A stretch of 64,000 bases of DNA from Chloroflexota bacterium (GCA_003670575.1 QWRD01000001.1:124001-188000); one strand, 5' to 3'. Counted from the first letter of the stretch, positions 29,268 through 38,531 are shown. The notes: generated by a model not told the origin, from the letters alone. Numbers and translations: made by a program.

Positions 29268-30218
29268 TTAGCGCCGAGCAGTGATGTCCGTGAGCGGCTC
29301 GCCGTCGATACCCGTCGGCGGCTGGAAGACGACCGTCTCCTCTGCGACGACAACCGGTTCCACTCGTGTGACGCCACGGCGCCGCAGGTCATCGATGATG
29401 GGATCCAACAACTCGTCCGGCACGGAGGCGCCCGCAGTCAGGCCGACGATGCCCACACCCTCGTACCAGGCGGGGTCGATCTCCTCGATGCCATCGACGC
29501 GGTAGGCCGGCTTGCCGAGGCTCGCCGCCACCTCGCGCAGTCGTACCGAGTTGCTGGAGTTGCTCGATCCAACGACCAGCACCAGGTCTGAGCGCTCCGC
29601 GAGCGCACGCACGGCGAGCTGGCGATTGGTCGTTGCGTAGCAGATGTCGTTGCGCACCTGCGCCGAGGGGTATTGCGAACGGATTGCGTCGATCACCTGC
29701 GCGGTGTCGTCCAGCGACAGCGTTGTCTGAGTCACCACGAACACGGGCCGCGTCCGTCCTGGCAGTCCGACCACCTCATCGGCGGAATCGACGACCGTCG
29801 TGCGATCGGGTGCCTCGCCCAGCGTACCGACCACCTCGTCATGCCCGCGGTGTCCGACCAGCAGGATGTCGAAGCCGTCCTTTGCTGCCTTGCGTGTTTC
29901 CAGGTGCACCTTTGTCACCAGCGGACAGGTCGCGTCGATGACCCGCAGGCGGCGTCGGCGTGCCTCTTCCACCACTTCCGGCGCAACGCCGTGGGCGCTG
30001 AACACGATGCGGCCGCCCTCCGGCACCTCGTCGATGCGATCCACGAAGACGGTGCCGCGCGCGCGGAACCCCTCCACCACGTGGCGGTTGTGCACGATCT
30101 CGTGGAAGGCGTAGATCGGCGTCGGCTCCCGGTCCAACACCGCATCCAGCACATCGATGGCGCGTACTACGCCAGCGCAGAAGCCGCGCGGCTCCGCCAG
30201 CAGCAGGGTGTGTGGCAT
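29268..30218 (-). CDS. ispH: 4-hydroxy-3-methylbut-2-enyl diphosphate reductase
   Basis: IspH (LytB) makes IPP and DMAPP in the final step of the MEP pathway using a [4Fe-4S] cluster. The three cluster cysteines are visible in RGFCAGV (Cys14), DATCPLV and NDICYATTNRQ; the catalytic TQTTLSLDDT and SSNSSNS motifs are present. ATG 30218 with GGAGAACG ahead gives the usual length of 316; the longer frame to 30464 has no homology. The stop faces the response-regulator remnant. Confidence 0.96.
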   Translation of the reverse strand: MPHTLLLAEPRGFCAGVVRAIDVLDAVLDREPTPIYAFHEIVHNRHVVEGFRARGTVFVDRIDEVPEGGRIVFSAHGVAPEVVEEARRRRLRVIDATCPLVTKVHLETRKAAKDGFDILLVGHRGHDEVVGTLGEAPDRTTVVDSADEVVGLPGRTRPVFVVTQTTLSLDDTAQVIDAIRSQYPSAQVRNDICYATTNRQLAVRALAERSDLVLVVGSSNSSNSVRLREVAASLGKPAYRVDGIEEIDPAWYEGVGIVGLTAGASVPDELLDPIIDDLRRRGVTRVEPVVVAEETVVFQPPTGIDGEPLTDITARR

Positions 30219-30297
30219 TCGTTCTCCGGTGGGTCTTCGCGTACCAATCGCTGGCACCAGTGTACGGGGCAGCGCGCGCTGCATCGACGCGACGGCG

Positions 30298-30945
30298 CTA
30301 CGCGTCCAACCGGAGAACCAGCGCAAGCCATGTGGAGAGGTCGGCGGCGCTCCGGCTGCTGACCTCGTGGCCCATCGGGTACTCCTGGTACGTCGCGTCG
30401 AGGCCCAACGCGCGCAGCCGATCGAGCGTTGCTCGACCCTCCTCGACAGCGATTTGCTGGTCACGTTCGCCGTGCTGCACCAGCACTGGCAGTCGTTCCG
30501 CGCCGGTGGCGGGCGTCAGCGTGCCGACGGAGCGTTCCGCCGTGCGCGTGCTGAGCAGCGCGAGGCCGGCGAATCGCTCCGGTGCCTGCAGCGCGATGCG
30601 CGTCGCGACCATCCCGCCCTGGCTGAAGCCGAGCAACGCGATGCGTGTGGGGTCGATCGGATAGCGCCTGGTGGCGGACTCAATGAACGTCAGCACTGCC
30701 TCGGCGGCGGCGGCGATCCCATCGGCGTTACCGCCGCCGCCTGGTGGCGCCACGGACCAGGAGTAGCCGGGGTACCCCATCTCAATGCTGTGCGGCGCCT
30801 GGGGGCACAGCATCAGCAGTCTCCCGCCCGCCAACGCCGGCTGGAGACCGAGTAGATCCTGTGCGTGCGCGCCGTAGCCGTGCAGCGCGATCAACGTCGG
30901 CTGCAGGTCATCTCCGCCCGGGTGCGCGACCGCGTGAATCAGCAT
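30298..30945 (-). CDS. Phospholipase/carboxylesterase-type alpha/beta hydrolase
   Basis: This 215-residue serine hydrolase has LIALHGYGAHAQDLL (oxyanion), the nucleophile in LLGFSQGGMVA, the acid in VQHGERDQQI and the histidine in YPMGHEVS. It fits the Abhydrolase_2/YpfH group; the substrate is unknown. The ATG at 30945 is set by a TATACT box six bases ahead (leaderless). It precedes ispH on the same strand by 79 bases. Confidence 0.85.
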   Translation of the reverse strand: MLIHAVAHPGGDDLQPTLIALHGYGAHAQDLLGLQPALAGGRLLMLCPQAPHSIEMGYPGYSWSVAPPGGGGNADGIAAAAEAVLTFIESATRRYPIDPTRIALLGFSQGGMVATRIALQAPERFAGLALLSTRTAERSVGTLTPATGAERLPVLVQHGERDQQIAVEEGRATLDRLRALGLDATYQEYPMGHEVSSRSAADLSTWLALVLRLDA

Positions 30946-30951
30946 GCCTTG

Positions 30952-30957
30952 AGTATA
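30952..30957 (-). promoter_or_regulatory. Leaderless promoter of the esterase gene
   Basis: Minus-strand TATACT, six bases (CAAGGC), then ATG 30945. Confidence 0.55.
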
Positions 30958-31110
30958 GGCGGCTCTCTGCGGGGCGGGAGTGACACCTCGTCGGCGCACA
31001 GCCGTTGAGCGGCGCGGAGTTGGCGCTGAGGATCGCGGATCGCGTCATGGGTGCGTGTAGGCGGGTGTCCATGCTCATCGGGCCGCGATGATCTTGCTCG
31101 TACGCGTGCA

Positions 31111-31116
31111 TATAAT
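31111..31116 (+). promoter_or_regulatory. -10 box of the Lys/Ala/Pro micropeptide
   Basis: TATAAT, a perfect consensus and the most AT-rich patch for several hundred bases, with predicted start near 31123 and a leader of about 45 bases. No -35 at correct spacing is obvious. Confidence 0.55.
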
Positions 31117-31166
31117 TTCGTGGGTTGGCCAGTCGACCAGCCGAGCGTCCAGGAAAGGGAACCGTC

Positions 31167-31253
31167 GTGCCCGCAGCGAAGAAGTCCGCAGCCAAGCCAG
31201 CAGCCAAGCCCGCCGCGAAGGCCCCCGCCAAGGCTGCGCCGAAGAAGAAGTAA
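31167..31253 (+). CDS. 28-residue Lys/Ala/Pro-rich basic micropeptide
   Basis: GTG 31167 to TAA 31253 encodes 28 residues: 12 Ala, 9 Lys, 5 Pro, one Ser and the start Met, with repeats of the form AAKPAAK and a KKK end. The composition is that of histone-H1-like or HU C-terminal tails, which bind DNA or RNA without sequence preference. AGGAAAGG (31151-31158) lies nine bases before the start, a TATAAT box lies further up, and a 23-base-arm hairpin follows the stop, so it looks like a complete single-gene unit despite its size. Translation is inferred; function is unknown. Confidence 0.65.
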   Translation: MPAAKKSAAKPAAKPAAKAPAKAAPKKK

Positions 31254-31263
31254 GAACTGGCGC

Positions 31264-31314
31264 GGCGGCTCTCCGGGCCGCCGAGGGACGACCTCGGCCG
31301 CCCGGGGAGCCGCG
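31264..31314 (+). terminator. Large hairpin after the micropeptide gene
   Basis: Two 23-base arms (31264-31286 and 31292-31314) around a GACGA loop; 20 of 23 positions pair and one more can form G-U. There is no T-run. It starts 11 bases after the micropeptide stop, so it may end or protect that mRNA. Confidence 0.65.
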
Positions 31315-31388
31315 TTCACTCCACCGCATCCGCTGCGGCCTGCCCCGGTCGTCGACGCACGATTCGGGACCTTCGGCACCTGCACCAG

Positions 31389-31410
31389 ACCCCCCCGGGG
31401 TGGGTATACT
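31389..31410 (+). promoter_or_regulatory. CsoR-like operator and -10 of the copper operon
   Basis: ACCCCCCCGGGGTGGGT (31389-31405) is a G-tract palindrome with seven of eight positions matched, merged with the -10 box TATACT (31405-31410). CsoR repressors recognise such GC-rich palindromes flanked by TA-rich ends, and csoR is encoded in this operon. Confidence 0.65.
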
Positions 31411-31432
31411 GATGCCAAGGAGGGACGTGCCC

Positions 31433-31975
31433 ATGCCGCAACTGACGCTTTACGCACCTGCCATCCACTGCGAGCACTGCATCGCCACCATTCAGAAGGC
31501 CGTTGAGGCGCAGCCCGGCGCGCGTTTCGTCGATGGTGACATTGAGGGTCGGCGATTCTCCGTCGACCTCGAGCGTGGCTCGATCCTCGACGCACTCGCC
31601 GAAGCGCTCGCCGCGGAGGGCTATCCGCTCGGGGATGCCGAATCCGTTGCGCGTCCCGCTGCTGCCGCGCTCACGCTGGAACTCAGCGGGACGCATCCCG
31701 CGTACCGCGTGACGCCTGCCGATTTCGGCGCGGAATTGAACTACGACTGCCCATGCGGCTGTGTGGCTGGGTTCGCGTTTGACCGCTCAAAGGCGGATCC
31801 GGCGCCGGAGTCCTGCTGCTGCGGTCGCACGATGTTGGTTGGTGCGCGCGCGGAAGAACGCCTGCGCGCCGCCCTGGAAGCCAGCAACTACTTCTTCGAT
31901 GTGCAGACCGTCACCATGCCGTGGGGCCAGCAGTTGGAGAGTGCGCTGGCAACGCCGCGGGAGCCTTCGCACTAG
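31433..31975 (+). CDS. HMA-domain metal-binding protein with Cys-rich C-terminus
   Basis: This 180-residue protein has an N-terminal heavy-metal-associated ferredoxin-like domain (residues 1-66) whose metal loop reads IHCEHC in place of the usual MxCxxC, and a C-terminal half with CPCGC and ESCCCGRTM, seven more cysteines or so in two clusters. The last segment is NYFFDVQTVTMPWG. It should act as a copper or other soft-metal chaperone or scavenger. AAGGAGGG (31416-31423) nine bases before ATG 31433 sets the start. It is first in an operon with csoR and copA, behind the CsoR-like operator. Confidence 0.75.
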   Translation: MPQLTLYAPAIHCEHCIATIQKAVEAQPGARFVDGDIEGRRFSVDLERGSILDALAEALAAEGYPLGDAESVARPAAAALTLELSGTHPAYRVTPADFGAELNYDCPCGCVAGFAFDRSKADPAPESCCCGRTMLVGARAEERLRAALEASNYFFDVQTVTMPWGQQLESALATPREPSH

Positions 31976-31984
31976 GGGGCGGTG

Positions 31985-32251
31985 ATGGACGACACCAGTC
32001 GCCGGGACGTGCTTCGCCGCCTCGCGTACGTGGAGGGGCATCTTGCTGGCGTGCGCAAGATGGTCGAGCAGGATCAGTACTGCGTCGACATCCTGAAGCA
32101 GACGTTCGCGATCCGCCGAGCCATCGAGAAGCTCGAAGCCAAGATGCTGGACGGGCACCTGCACAGTTGTGTCGTCGAGGGTATTGAGGGCGGTGAGTCG
32201 GAGCGCGTGATCGGCGAGCTGCTGGATCTCTACACGCTGAATCGCCGCTAA
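31985..32251 (+). CDS. csoR: CsoR-family copper-sensing repressor
   Basis: This 88-residue all-helical repressor begins SRRDVLRRLAYVEGHLAGVRKMVEQDQYCVDIL. The Cu(I) ligands of the family (Cys-His-Cys) appear as C in QYCVD and HxxxC in DGHLHSCV. Apo-CsoR represses copper export genes and releases DNA on binding Cu(I). It starts ten bases after the HMA gene; GTG 31982 is an alternative start. Confidence 0.9.
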   Translation: MDDTSRRDVLRRLAYVEGHLAGVRKMVEQDQYCVDILKQTFAIRRAIEKLEAKMLDGHLHSCVVEGIEGGESERVIGELLDLYTLNRR

Positions 32252-32347
32252 CCGCTGCGCGCACGGCCGCGAACGTCGAGCGGGCGCGCTGGCTGTGTGG
32301 GCCAGCGCTCGCAAGGGATCGAGGCATATCACCATGACGAGTCCATC

Positions 32348-34696
32348 GTGACCACATCGACAGCCGTCCCGGGCGGCGCACCATCATCACTACGGCTGCC
32401 GGTGCAGGGGATGACGTGCGCGTCCTGTGTCCGCCGCGTGGAGCGTGCGCTGAGTGGAGTGCCGGGCGTTGAGCGCGCGGCGGTCAACCTGGCCACCGAG
32501 GAAGTGACGGTGAGCTTCGCCGATCCGTCCGCGCCCCCGATCGATGCGATGCGGGCCGCGGTGGACAGCGCCGGCTATCGGCTGCTGGTGCCGGGCGAGG
32601 GCGAAGGCGAGGACGCGCCTGACCGCATCGAAGCGGAACGCCGCGCGGAACTTGATGCGTTGCGGCTGCGCACCATCGTCGCGCTGGGTGCGGCCGCCTT
32701 CCTCATGGTCGCGATGCAGTGGCACTCGATCCCGGGCCTGCACCTCTACGTGAACGCCTCCCTGATGCACCCACTGTTCTTTGCCATCGCGACGCCGGTG
32801 CAGCTTTGGGCGGGTTGGCGATTCTACGTCACCGCCTGGAAGGCCGCGCGTCACGGTACATCTGACATGAACACGCTGATCGTGATCGGCACTACGGCCG
32901 CCTACGGACTGTCGGTGGTGGCCACGTTCGCGCCCGGTGTGTTCGCGGAGATCAAGGGGCTGCAGGACGCCGTCTACTACGACGTTTCCACCGCCGTGAT
33001 CGGGTTTGTGCTGCTGGGTCGGTTGTTGGAAGCGCGTGCCAAAGGCGAGACCTCGCAGGCCGTGCGCGCGCTGATCGCGTTGCGCCCGCAGCGCGCGCGT
33101 GTGATCGAGGATGGCGAGGAGTTCGAGATCCCGATCACCGCCGTGCAGGCGGGTGACATCGTGTTGGTGCGGCCCAGCGAGCAGCTGCCCGTGGATGGCG
33201 TGGTCACCGAGGGTGCCTCGGCCGTCGACGAGTCGATGCTGACTGGCGAGTCGCTCCCGGTCGCGAAGGCCGTTGGCGCCAGCGTCTTCGGCGGGACGCT
33301 GAACAGTACCGGGCTGTTGCGCGTGCGCGCGACTGCTGTGGGTGCCGACTCGGCGCTGGCGCGCATCATCCAGTTGGTGCAGGAGGCGCAGGGCTCGAAG
33401 GCTCCGATTCAGCGGCTCGCGGACGCGATCGCGGCGGTGTTTGTGCCGGCGGTGATTGCGGTGGCGGCGCTGACGTTCCTTGCCTGGTGGCTGCTTGGGC
33501 CGGACCCCGCGCTGACCCTCGCTGTGCTGAGTGCGGTCACCGTGCTGGTGATCGCGTGTCCCTGCGCGATGGGCCTCGCCACCCCGACGGCGATCATGGT
33601 CGGCACGGGCCTCGGCGCGAAGCACGGCGTGCTGATCCGTGACGCCGAGGCGCTGGAGCGCGCACAGCGCATCGACACCGTGGTGCTCGACAAGACCGGC
33701 ACCATCACCGAGGGCCGTCCGGAGGTGACCGAGGTCATCACGCTGCCCGACTCGCCAGTGGACGCGGATACGCTGGTCTGGCTGGTGGCGTCCGCGGAGC
33801 GCGGCTCGGAGCACCCGCTCGCCTCCGCGGTGTTGCGAGAGGCTGAGCGGCGTGCGCTGAACCTCGTATGGCCCGACACGTTCAAGGCCGTCGTCGGTGA
33901 GGGCATCGATGCGACGATCGAGGGGCATCGCGTGCTCGTCGGCAACGCTGTGCTGCTCGGCAACGCGCAGATATCGTCGTTGGCGGTGGACGTGCCCGCA
34001 GCCGAGGCGGCTCATCGCGGCGCGACGCCGCTTTTGATCGCCGTTGATGGCGTTGCGGCCGGGATGATTGCGGTTGCCGACCGCATTCGCGAGACCTCGG
34101 CCGCCGGTGTCGCACGAATGCGGCGCCTCGGCGTTGAGGTGGTGATGCTCACCGGTGACCAGCGCGCGACTGCCGAGGCGGTGGCCGCGCTCGCCGGGAT
34201 CACTCGCGTGATCGCTGACATGCGCCCGGAGGGCAAGATCGCGCTGATCCGCGAGCTGCAGGCCGCCGGCCACGTGGTGGCGATGGTGGGCGACGGCGTG
34301 AACGATGCGCCCGCGCTGGCCGCAGCCGATGTTGGCATCGCGATCGGCACCGGCACCGACGTGGCGATGGAGGCCGCGCCGGTCACGCTGATGCGCCCGG
34401 ATCTCGCTGGCGTCGCGGTTGCGATCGCGCTCAGCCGCGCCACCATGCGCACGATGTATCAGAACCTCGCGTGGGCGTTCGGCTACAATGTGTTGCTGAT
34501 CCCGATCGCGGCGGGGGCGGGCTACTTCGTGTTCGCGAATCTGCTCGGTGGTGCCGAGGTGCCCGCGCTGCTGCGCCCGATCTTCGGCGACCGCGGCTTC
34601 CTCAACCCGATCGTCGGCGCCGCCGCGATGGCGTTCTCCTCGGTCTCGGTGATGGCGAACTCGCTGCGACTGCGTGGGGCGAAGCTGGGGGAGTAG
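32348..34696 (+). CDS. copA: Copper-translocating P1B-type ATPase
   Basis: This 782-residue Cu(I) exporter has one N-terminal HMA domain with GMTCASC, eight membrane helices, the actuator TGES (MLTGESLPV), the transport motif CPC ([13 protein letters not shown]), the phosphorylation site DKTGT, HPLASAV in the nucleotide domain, and [13 protein letters not shown] 32348 lies close to the start of homology; GTG 32297 is possible. It follows csoR by 96 bases and is probably co-transcribed. Confidence 0.93.
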   Translation: MTTSTAVPGGAPSSLRLPVQGMTCASCVRRVERALSGVPGVERAAVNLATEEVTVSFADPSAPPIDAMRAAVDSAGYRLLVPGEGEGEDAPDRIEAERRAELDALRLRTIVALGAAAFLMVAMQWHSIPGLHLYVNASLMHPLFFAIATPVQLWAGWRFYVTAWKAARHGTSDMNTLIVIGTTAAYGLSVVATFAPGVFAEIKGLQDAVYYDVSTAVIGFVLLGRLLEARAKGETSQAVRALIALRPQRARVIEDGEEFEIPITAVQAGDIVLVRPSEQLPVDGVVTEGASAVDESMLTGESLPVAKAVGASVFGGTLNSTGLLRVRATAVGADSALARIIQLVQEAQGSKAPIQRLADAIAAVFVPAVIAVAALTFLAWWLLGPDPALTLAVLSAVTVLVIACPCAMGLATPTAIMVGTGLGAKHGVLIRDAEALERAQRIDTVVLDKTGTITEGRPEVTEVITLPDSPVDADTLVWLVASAERGSEHPLASAVLREAERRALNLVWPDTFKAVVGEGIDATIEGHRVLVGNAVLLGNAQISSLAVDVPAAEAAHRGATPLLIAVDGVAAGMIAVADRIRETSAAGVARMRRLGVEVVMLTGDQRATAEAVAALAGITRVIADMRPEGKIALIRELQAAGHVVAMVGDGVNDAPALAAADVGIAIGTGTDVAMEAAPVTLMRPDLAGVAVAIALSRATMRTMYQNLAWAFGYNVLLIPIAAGAGYFVFANLLGGAEVPALLRPIFGDRGFLNPIVGAAAMAFSSVSVMANSLRLRGAKLGE

Positions 34697-34723
34697 CGCC
34701 GCGAGGTCTGGGCGCTGCCGCTC

Positions 34724-35473
34724 CTAGATGACCCGGTAGCGCAGGTACAACTCGCTGGTCGCCGCGTTCGGCGTGACGGCGAGCAGCTCGAGGCGCGTGA
34801 CATCGTCGACAGTCGGCGCGTCGGCCGTCTCGACGGGTGAGCGCACGCGGCGGTCGCCACCGACGATCACCGGGCCGATCGTGACGAAACACTCGTCGAG
34901 GTAACGCGCGGCGACAAACTGTCCCAGCAGTGTCGGCCCACCCTCCAGCAGCAGCAGCGTGCAGTCCAGCTCCTCGCGCATGTGGCGCAGCATCGTGGGC
35001 AGTGCGTCGTCGTGCGGCACCATCACCACGCGGCGGCCGGTGCCAAGCAGCGCCTCGAACGCTGCGCGCGGGGCGTGGTCGGAGAGGTACACGACCGCGT
35101 CGAAGTCACGCGCTGTGAAGAACGCGCGGTCGAGCGGGAGCTCGCCGGAGGCGCTGAGCACCGCCGCGATCGGTCGTTCGCGCTTGCCTCGACTGGTGCG
35201 TAACGCCTCCAGCGCCGGGTCGCCCAGTCGCGATGAGGTGCCGCTGGCGCGCAAGGTGCCAGCGCCGGTCAGCACCACGTCCGCGTGCACGCGCAACTCG
35301 CGCATCAGCCGTCGGTCCGTGTCGGAGCCGAGCCCGCGCTCCGTGCTCTCGATGGTTGCCTTGCCATCGACGGAGCTGACCATGTTGCTGATCACGTACG
35401 GCCGCTCGGCGGGCGCAGCGGAAAACTCCAGAGCGGTGTAGTCGGGGGTCGAGGGGGACGGCACCTCGGTCAT
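34724..35473 (-). CDS. RibD C-terminal / dihydrofolate-reductase-family protein
   Basis: A 249-residue reductase-fold protein beginning near RPYVISNMVSSVDGKATI, with DRRLMRELRVHADVVLTGAGTLR and LLLEGGPTLLGQFVAARYLDECFVTIGPVIVGG, the RibD_C pattern. Such proteins reduce the ribosyl aminopyrimidine of riboflavin synthesis or related pyrimidine/pterin substrates; a lone domain without the deaminase half has uncertain substrate. It follows the thioredoxin-like lipoprotein by three bases. Confidence 0.85.
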   Translation of the reverse strand: MTEVPSPSTPDYTALEFSAAPAERPYVISNMVSSVDGKATIESTERGLGSDTDRRLMRELRVHADVVLTGAGTLRASGTSSRLGDPALEALRTSRGKRERPIAAVLSASGELPLDRAFFTARDFDAVVYLSDHAPRAAFEALLGTGRRVVMVPHDDALPTMLRHMREELDCTLLLLEGGPTLLGQFVAARYLDECFVTIGPVIVGGDRRVRSPVETADAPTVDDVTRLELLAVTPNAATSELYLRYRVI

Positions 35474-35476
35474 CCG

Positions 35477-36418
35477 TTAGCGCCCAGCGGCGAGCGCGCG
35501 ATCAAGTGCGGCCGCCGCCTCCTCGCGCTCCACGATGCCCTCGAACGTGGCGCTCACGCGTCCGGCGCGGTCCAGCACGAACAGGTACGGCTCGCTCGCC
35601 AGTCCCCACTCGTCCAGTTGGGGGATCGGCGTGAGCTTGCCCGCACGCGCGTCCGCCAATTTGTACGGTTCGATATGGATGAAGTTCGCGTGGCCCGCGT
35701 ATTCCTTCGCCAATGGTGCCACCACGTCATCCACCACAGGCCCGCAGAATCGCGTCTGACAGAAGGCGGGCGTCGCGAACGCGATCAGCGAGGGCTTCCC
35801 GGCGTCGATGGCGTCCGCGACGGTGAGCGTGTGCAGTTCCGGGCGCGGCGGGTCAGACGAATCGATCTCGCGGATGTCCGCGACGTCGCGCAGCACCGGT
35901 TGCTTCGTCCTGGGTGCCGCCCCACCGATCGCGGGGACGGTGCTTTGCGCCAACACGAAGAATCGCGTGCGCAGGTGGGTGTACTGCTTGCCACCGGCGG
36001 TCACCAGCAGTTCGGCGCCCCATTCTTCCGGCTTTGTCAGATCGACCTGCGCGATGTACATCGTCGCCACCGGGTCGTCGTGCAGGTGCTTCTGGCCATC
36101 GGGGTGAAGGTGCGTGGCGTTCTCGCGCAGCGTCACCGCGCGCAGATCGTACTCACCGGCGGCGACGGCGCGCGTCCCCTCGAAATGCACGAGGCGAACC
36201 CGACCCTTGGCATCCTGGATGAGGCCGCCCTCCTTGGAGAACAGCCCGAACGCGAGGCGAGTGGGCCCCGTGGCGGGCTGTGAGTTGACCACCGCGGCGG
36301 TCACGCCGTCCTCGCCCTGTGCGACCGCGGACGTCGACCAATCGTCTTTCGTTCCGCAGCCCACAATCGCGACACAGAGAAGGGCGGGCGCGACAAAACG
36401 CACGAACCGGTGGTGCAT
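35477..36418 (-). CDS. Thioredoxin-fold lipoprotein
   Basis: This 313-residue precursor has a short signal peptide with lipobox AIVGC (residues 17-21), an N-terminal beta-rich region with several histidines (HLHPDGQKHLHDD) that could bind metal, and a C-terminal thioredoxin-like domain with AFATPAFCQTRFCGPVVDDV. The two cysteines are spaced C-x4-C instead of the CxxC of classical thioredoxins and recall SCO/PrrC-type copper chaperones. AAGGAG precedes the ATG; a minus-strand TACACT at 36455-36450 may be its -10. Two-gene operon with the RibD-like gene. Confidence 0.75.
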   Translation of the reverse strand: MHHRFVRFVAPALLCVAIVGCGTKDDWSTSAVAQGEDGVTAAVVNSQPATGPTRLAFGLFSKEGGLIQDAKGRVRLVHFEGTRAVAAGEYDLRAVTLRENATHLHPDGQKHLHDDPVATMYIAQVDLTKPEEWGAELLVTAGGKQYTHLRTRFFVLAQSTVPAIGGAAPRTKQPVLRDVADIREIDSSDPPRPELHTLTVADAIDAGKPSLIAFATPAFCQTRFCGPVVDDVVAPLAKEYAGHANFIHIEPYKLADARAGKLTPIPQLDEWGLASEPYLFVLDRAGRVSATFEGIVEREEAAAALDRALAAGR

Positions 36419-36502
36419 AGTCCAGTCTCCTTGGCGGTGGATACACCCAGTGTACGACCGACGCGCGTGAGCGGTATGTCTGACTGCAGAGCGCTGGTCC
36501 GA

Positions 36503-37645
36503 CTACGGGTTCCTTCGCGTTGGATCCATGCGACTGGCGGCGAACGCGGCCAGCGCGGTGGTTACGGGCACTGCGGCGATCAGTCCGATGCTCGCGACCA
36601 ACGTGCGCACTACCTCGACGGCGACGAACTCGCGGTTCAGTTGGATGGCGAGCGGCTCACCCTGGATAGCGAGCAGCATCACCAGTGGCAGCGAAGCCCC
36701 GACGTATGCCAGCACGAGCGTGTTCACCGTGGACGCGATGTGGTCGCGGCCGACGTTCATCGCGCGTCGATACAACTCTGCCGGGCCGAACCGCGGATCT
36801 GCGGCGCGCAACTCGAAGACCGCTGCAGACTGCGCGACCGTCACGTCATCAAGCACGCCCAGCGTTCCGATGATGATCCCTCCCAACAGCAGCCCGCCCG
36901 CCTCGATGTGGCCGGACGAGAGCACCTGCAGCGTCGCCGCGTCCTCGGACGCCACGCCGGTAATGCGTGCAGCTGTGATCACCAGCACCGCCAGCAGTGC
37001 GGTCAACGCCAGCGCAACGGTTGTCCCGCCCAGCGCCGCCGTCGTCTTCCATGAGACGCCGTGCGAGAGGTAGAGCGTGGTGACCATGATCGAGACTGCG
37101 CCGACCTCCGCGATCAGGAGCGGGCTATGTCCGGACAGAATCCCCGGTACGATGAAGCGCGCGATGATCAGCAGACTGGCCGCGAGCCCCAGCAATGACC
37201 ACGCTCCCGTCGCCCGGCCGATCACCAATACCAATGCGGCGAACGCAACGGTGATCGCGATCAGCGGCATGTCGCGCACGCGATCGACGATGAGATACGT
37301 GTCGCCATCCGGGCCGGGCTGCCGCGACACGAGCACCTGATCCCCCGCCTCGAGGTCCAGGCGCCCCGTGGCGCCGAGTTGCACCGTGCGAGCCACCTCC
37401 ACGGTTGAGCCGGCGAGATCGACGCGCAGCCGTTCGGTGCGCACCTCGCCGCGTGGTGACGTCTCGACGCGGCGTTCCAGCACCTCGGCGACTCGGCCCT
37501 TGGAGGTCGCGGGGGGAGGCGTCGTGGACGGCGCGACGGAGAAACCAGCGATGGCGGGCACCAGCACGCACGTCACCAGCAGCACCGCGCCGACGAACCA
37601 GAGCAGTGCGACCTGCGTCATGTCCGGACGCGTGAAGCGCGTCAT
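36503..37645 (-). CDS. YibE/F-like membrane protein
   Basis: This 380-residue protein has an N-terminal anchor, an extracytoplasmic beta-rich part (residues 35-115) and about seven more membrane helices with the YibE/F sequence LLLGGIIIGTLGVLDDVTVAQSAAVFEL and RAMNVGRDHIASTVNTLVLAYVGASLP. The family is broadly conserved and of unknown function, possibly transport. Its ATG shares one base with the sortase stop (TGATG), so the pair is translationally coupled. Confidence 0.85.
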   Translation of the reverse strand: MTRFTRPDMTQVALLWFVGAVLLVTCVLVPAIAGFSVAPSTTPPPATSKGRVAEVLERRVETSPRGEVRTERLRVDLAGSTVEVARTVQLGATGRLDLEAGDQVLVSRQPGPDGDTYLIVDRVRDMPLIAITVAFAALVLVIGRATGAWSLLGLAASLLIIARFIVPGILSGHSPLLIAEVGAVSIMVTTLYLSHGVSWKTTAALGGTTVALALTALLAVLVITAARITGVASEDAATLQVLSSGHIEAGGLLLGGIIIGTLGVLDDVTVAQSAAVFELRAADPRFGPAELYRRAMNVGRDHIASTVNTLVLAYVGASLPLVMLLAIQGEPLAIQLNREFVAVEVVRTLVASIGLIAAVPVTTALAAFAASRMDPTRRNP

Positions 37646-38427
37646 CAGGCGCGCAGCGCGCGCACCACTGTGCGATGGCTGTACTCGTGGGTCGCGCGGT
37701 CGAACGTGCCGCCGCAGGTGATCAGCGTGATCGCGTCCCCTCCGACCTTCGAGCTCACGATCTCGCGCCAGTCCGCGGACGAGGCGTTCAACTCGCGGAC
37801 CCACTGCACCGCGTAGCGGGTCGTCTTGCCGTTCACTGCCACCTCGATGACCTCACCGCTCCCCAGTTGGTCCAGGCTGTAGAAGATGCCAGGCCCGCTG
37901 TACTGCACCCCGGCGTAAGCGAGGAAGGCCGCGCGGTCCACGTGACCCGCAAAGACCGCATTGCCGCCGCCACCGGGCGTCCCTCCCAGGCCTGCTATCG
38001 CCGCGAAGTCGTACCACACCACGTCGCTCGCGCCCGTCGGATCGTCGAGCTGCCCGTCGCGGCCGACCACCCGCCGCCCGATCGGCGCGTCCACGTGCAA
38101 CGAGGGGATACGCATCCGCCCGTAGTTCGCATCCGGCGGGTCACCATAGGTGGAGCGGAGCGTCTCTAGGCTATATACCGTCCGGTCCGCGGCGCCGGCA
38201 CCCTGCGGCGTCGAGGACGTGGCGAGGTAGCGGCCGAACAGCGGCAAGGCCCCCACGCGTTCCGGCATCCACCCGCCGACGAATCGCATGACAAGTACCG
38301 CAGAGAGCAACGCCGCGCCGCCGAGCAGCCACGCGCGGGGCGTTCGGCGCGGTGTGCCCGGGGCCGGTCGGCGCCCCGCGCCGCGGGGCGCCGACCGGGG
38401 CGGTGTGTGATCCGGATTGCTGCGCAT
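37645..38427 (-). CDS. Sortase-family transpeptidase
   Basis: This 260-residue protein has an Arg/Pro-rich N-terminus, one membrane anchor (AWLLGGAALLSAVLVMRFV) and a sortase domain with catalytic His in VFAGHVDRA, Cys in TLITCGGTF and Arg in YSHRTVVRAL. It belongs with the class D/E-like or actinobacterial-type sortases. GAAGGG nine bases ahead favours ATG 38427 over GTG 38463. No LPxTG-type substrate with a C-terminal anchor is visible in the window, so its targets are unknown. Confidence 0.85.
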   Translation of the reverse strand: MRSNPDHTPPRSAPRGAGRRPAPGTPRRTPRAWLLGGAALLSAVLVMRFVGGWMPERVGALPLFGRYLATSSTPQGAGAADRTVYSLETLRSTYGDPPDANYGRMRIPSLHVDAPIGRRVVGRDGQLDDPTGASDVVWYDFAAIAGLGGTPGGGGNAVFAGHVDRAAFLAYAGVQYSGPGIFYSLDQLGSGEVIEVAVNGKTTRYAVQWVRELNASSADWREIVSSKVGGDAITLITCGGTFDRATHEYSHRTVVRALRA

Positions 38428-38525
38428 GCGCGAGGTGACCCTTCGGGGGAACAGGTGATGCACCCATGCTTACCCTGCCGGTGTGTTCGCGGCAACCGGT
38501 TGGCCACCGGTCTTGAGCGGCGGCA

Positions 38526-38531
38526 TATAAT
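38526..38531 (+). promoter_or_regulatory. -10 box of the RRM-protein gene
   Basis: TATAAT, in an AT-rich patch, implies a leader of about 140 bases before TTG 38681. A long leader is common for cold-inducible RNA-binding protein genes. No convincing -35 at normal spacing. Confidence 0.5.
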
